Shown: in pieces, positions 6,740 through 7,082 of the stretch
Layout of the letters: the number at the start of each line of letters is the position of its first letter
Position numbering within the stretch: position 1 is the first letter of the stretch
Source: JAUVKA01 sp964465145
Lineage (GTDB): Bacteria; Bacteroidota; Bacteroidia; Bacteroidales; UBA12481
Assembly (NCBI GenBank): GCA_964465145.1
Contig: CAYXJR010000143.1
Coordinates: 1-7,082, forward strand
Length of the DNA: 7,082 nucleotides
Direction of reading: 5' to 3'
Made by a program: the position numbers and the translations under genes
The notes under the pieces: model-generated
What the model was told of the DNA's origin: nothing
What the model saw: the letters and a program-made list of their open reading frames with translations, nothing else
Database searches by the model: none

Positions 6740-7082
6740 AAAAAAGAATTTCAATGTTTATTACACATAGCGGGCTATAAAATAATTGAAAATTAGTGCC
6801 GGTTTTTAAAATCCTCCTTATCCGCATTCAATGTTCTTATCTTTTCCTGAAAATCAATTGCGGCATTTTAGAAAAATTCCTGGCAAATAAAATCCGGGGA
6901 AGAAATGGTTTTTTGCTTTATGGGAGCAAGGGTCAGGACATGTCCTGACCGTACTCTGTGATTGCATTTAATTGACTTTCTGGCCTCAGGTGAAAAAGGA
7001 GTCTTATCAGACCCCCTCGCTGTCGCCGATTTGCATTATTGAAAAGAATATCAAGAGAATGGGTCCGTGGTATTTTAATCCC
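6740..7082. other. Stretch without a convincing gene
   Basis: No supported coding region. The minus strand has short open stretches with no recognisable family, for example 6793-6867 (NAAIDFQEKIRTLNADKEDF and four more residues). One frame runs off the right edge from 7082 to about 6937 without a stop. The 6793-6867 piece has protein-like composition and could be the tail of a vanished gene. The stretch also holds a perfect 20-bp palindrome and a small GTCT/AGAC stem at 7001-7012. The whole looks like intergenic or decayed DNA. Confidence 0.5.
6931..6950. repeat. Perfect 20-bp palindrome
   Basis: GGTCAGGACATGTCCTGACC equals its own reverse complement over all 20 bases, and the symmetry stops at the flanking bases. 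With no spacer it would fold as a hairpin only with a few central bases unpaired. It could equally be a two-fold protein-binding site. No T-run follows on either strand, so it is not a standard terminator. It may be a dispersed palindromic element, which one window cannot show. Confidence 0.9.

Noticed and set aside
6793..6867. Possible C-terminal gene remnant (DFQEKIRTLNADKEDF)
   Set aside because: The composition is protein-like, but only 24 codons remain, a stop sits just upstream, and I recognise no family. I mention it but do not call it.
6937..7082. Minus-strand frame open to the right edge (ends near the palindrome)
   Set aside because: About 48 codons without a stop is not significant. 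The residues show no family motif, and another frame over 6868-7020 is equally open, so coding is unsupported.

Overview
The window looks like a chromosomal segment from a member of the Bacteroidota, probably a Bacteroidales-like lineage. Three things point there. The long protein at 238-2229 belongs, by recognition, to the DUF4954 family, which is typical of that phylum. Three transcription units each start just downstream of a TAnnTTTG box, the -7 element of Bacteroidota promoters. Start codons mostly lack strong Shine-Dalgarno sequences. All supported genes lie on the minus strand, so transcription runs from the right end of the window to the left.

Left part (1-237): no gene. It holds a 7-bp tandem array (TGCGGGA), a diverged 7-bp array, and a third array of GTAACC/GTCACC units with T-runs. 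238-4068: a two-gene housekeeping operon, glmS followed after 3 nt by the DUF4954 gene. GlmS makes glucosamine-6-phosphate, the entry point to UDP-GlcNAc, peptidoglycan and lipid A. The DUF4954 protein carries a left-handed beta-helix-like region, and its exact role is unknown. 4069-4260: glmS promoter region plus a small hairpin. 4261-5867: an apparently intact hipB-hipA toxin-antitoxin pair, antitoxin first, 5 nt apart, with its own promoter.

Right part (about 6000-7082): decayed accessory DNA. It contains a piece of an ElyC/SanA/YdcF-type (DUF218) gene truncated at both ends. Next to it is a VapBC-like toxin-antitoxin locus in which the antitoxin is intact but the PIN-domain toxin has lost its middle, so only its first ~13 and last ~25 residues remain, in different frames. 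Beyond that are about 370 bases without a convincing gene, which include a perfect 20-bp palindrome.

Overall, a conserved cell-envelope precursor operon is preceded by a stretch in which toxin-antitoxin modules have been inserted and eroded. I see no clearly new multi-gene system. The points most worth a second look are the internally deleted vapC with its surviving antitoxin, the tight coupling of glmS to a DUF4954 gene, and the repeats at both ends of the window.
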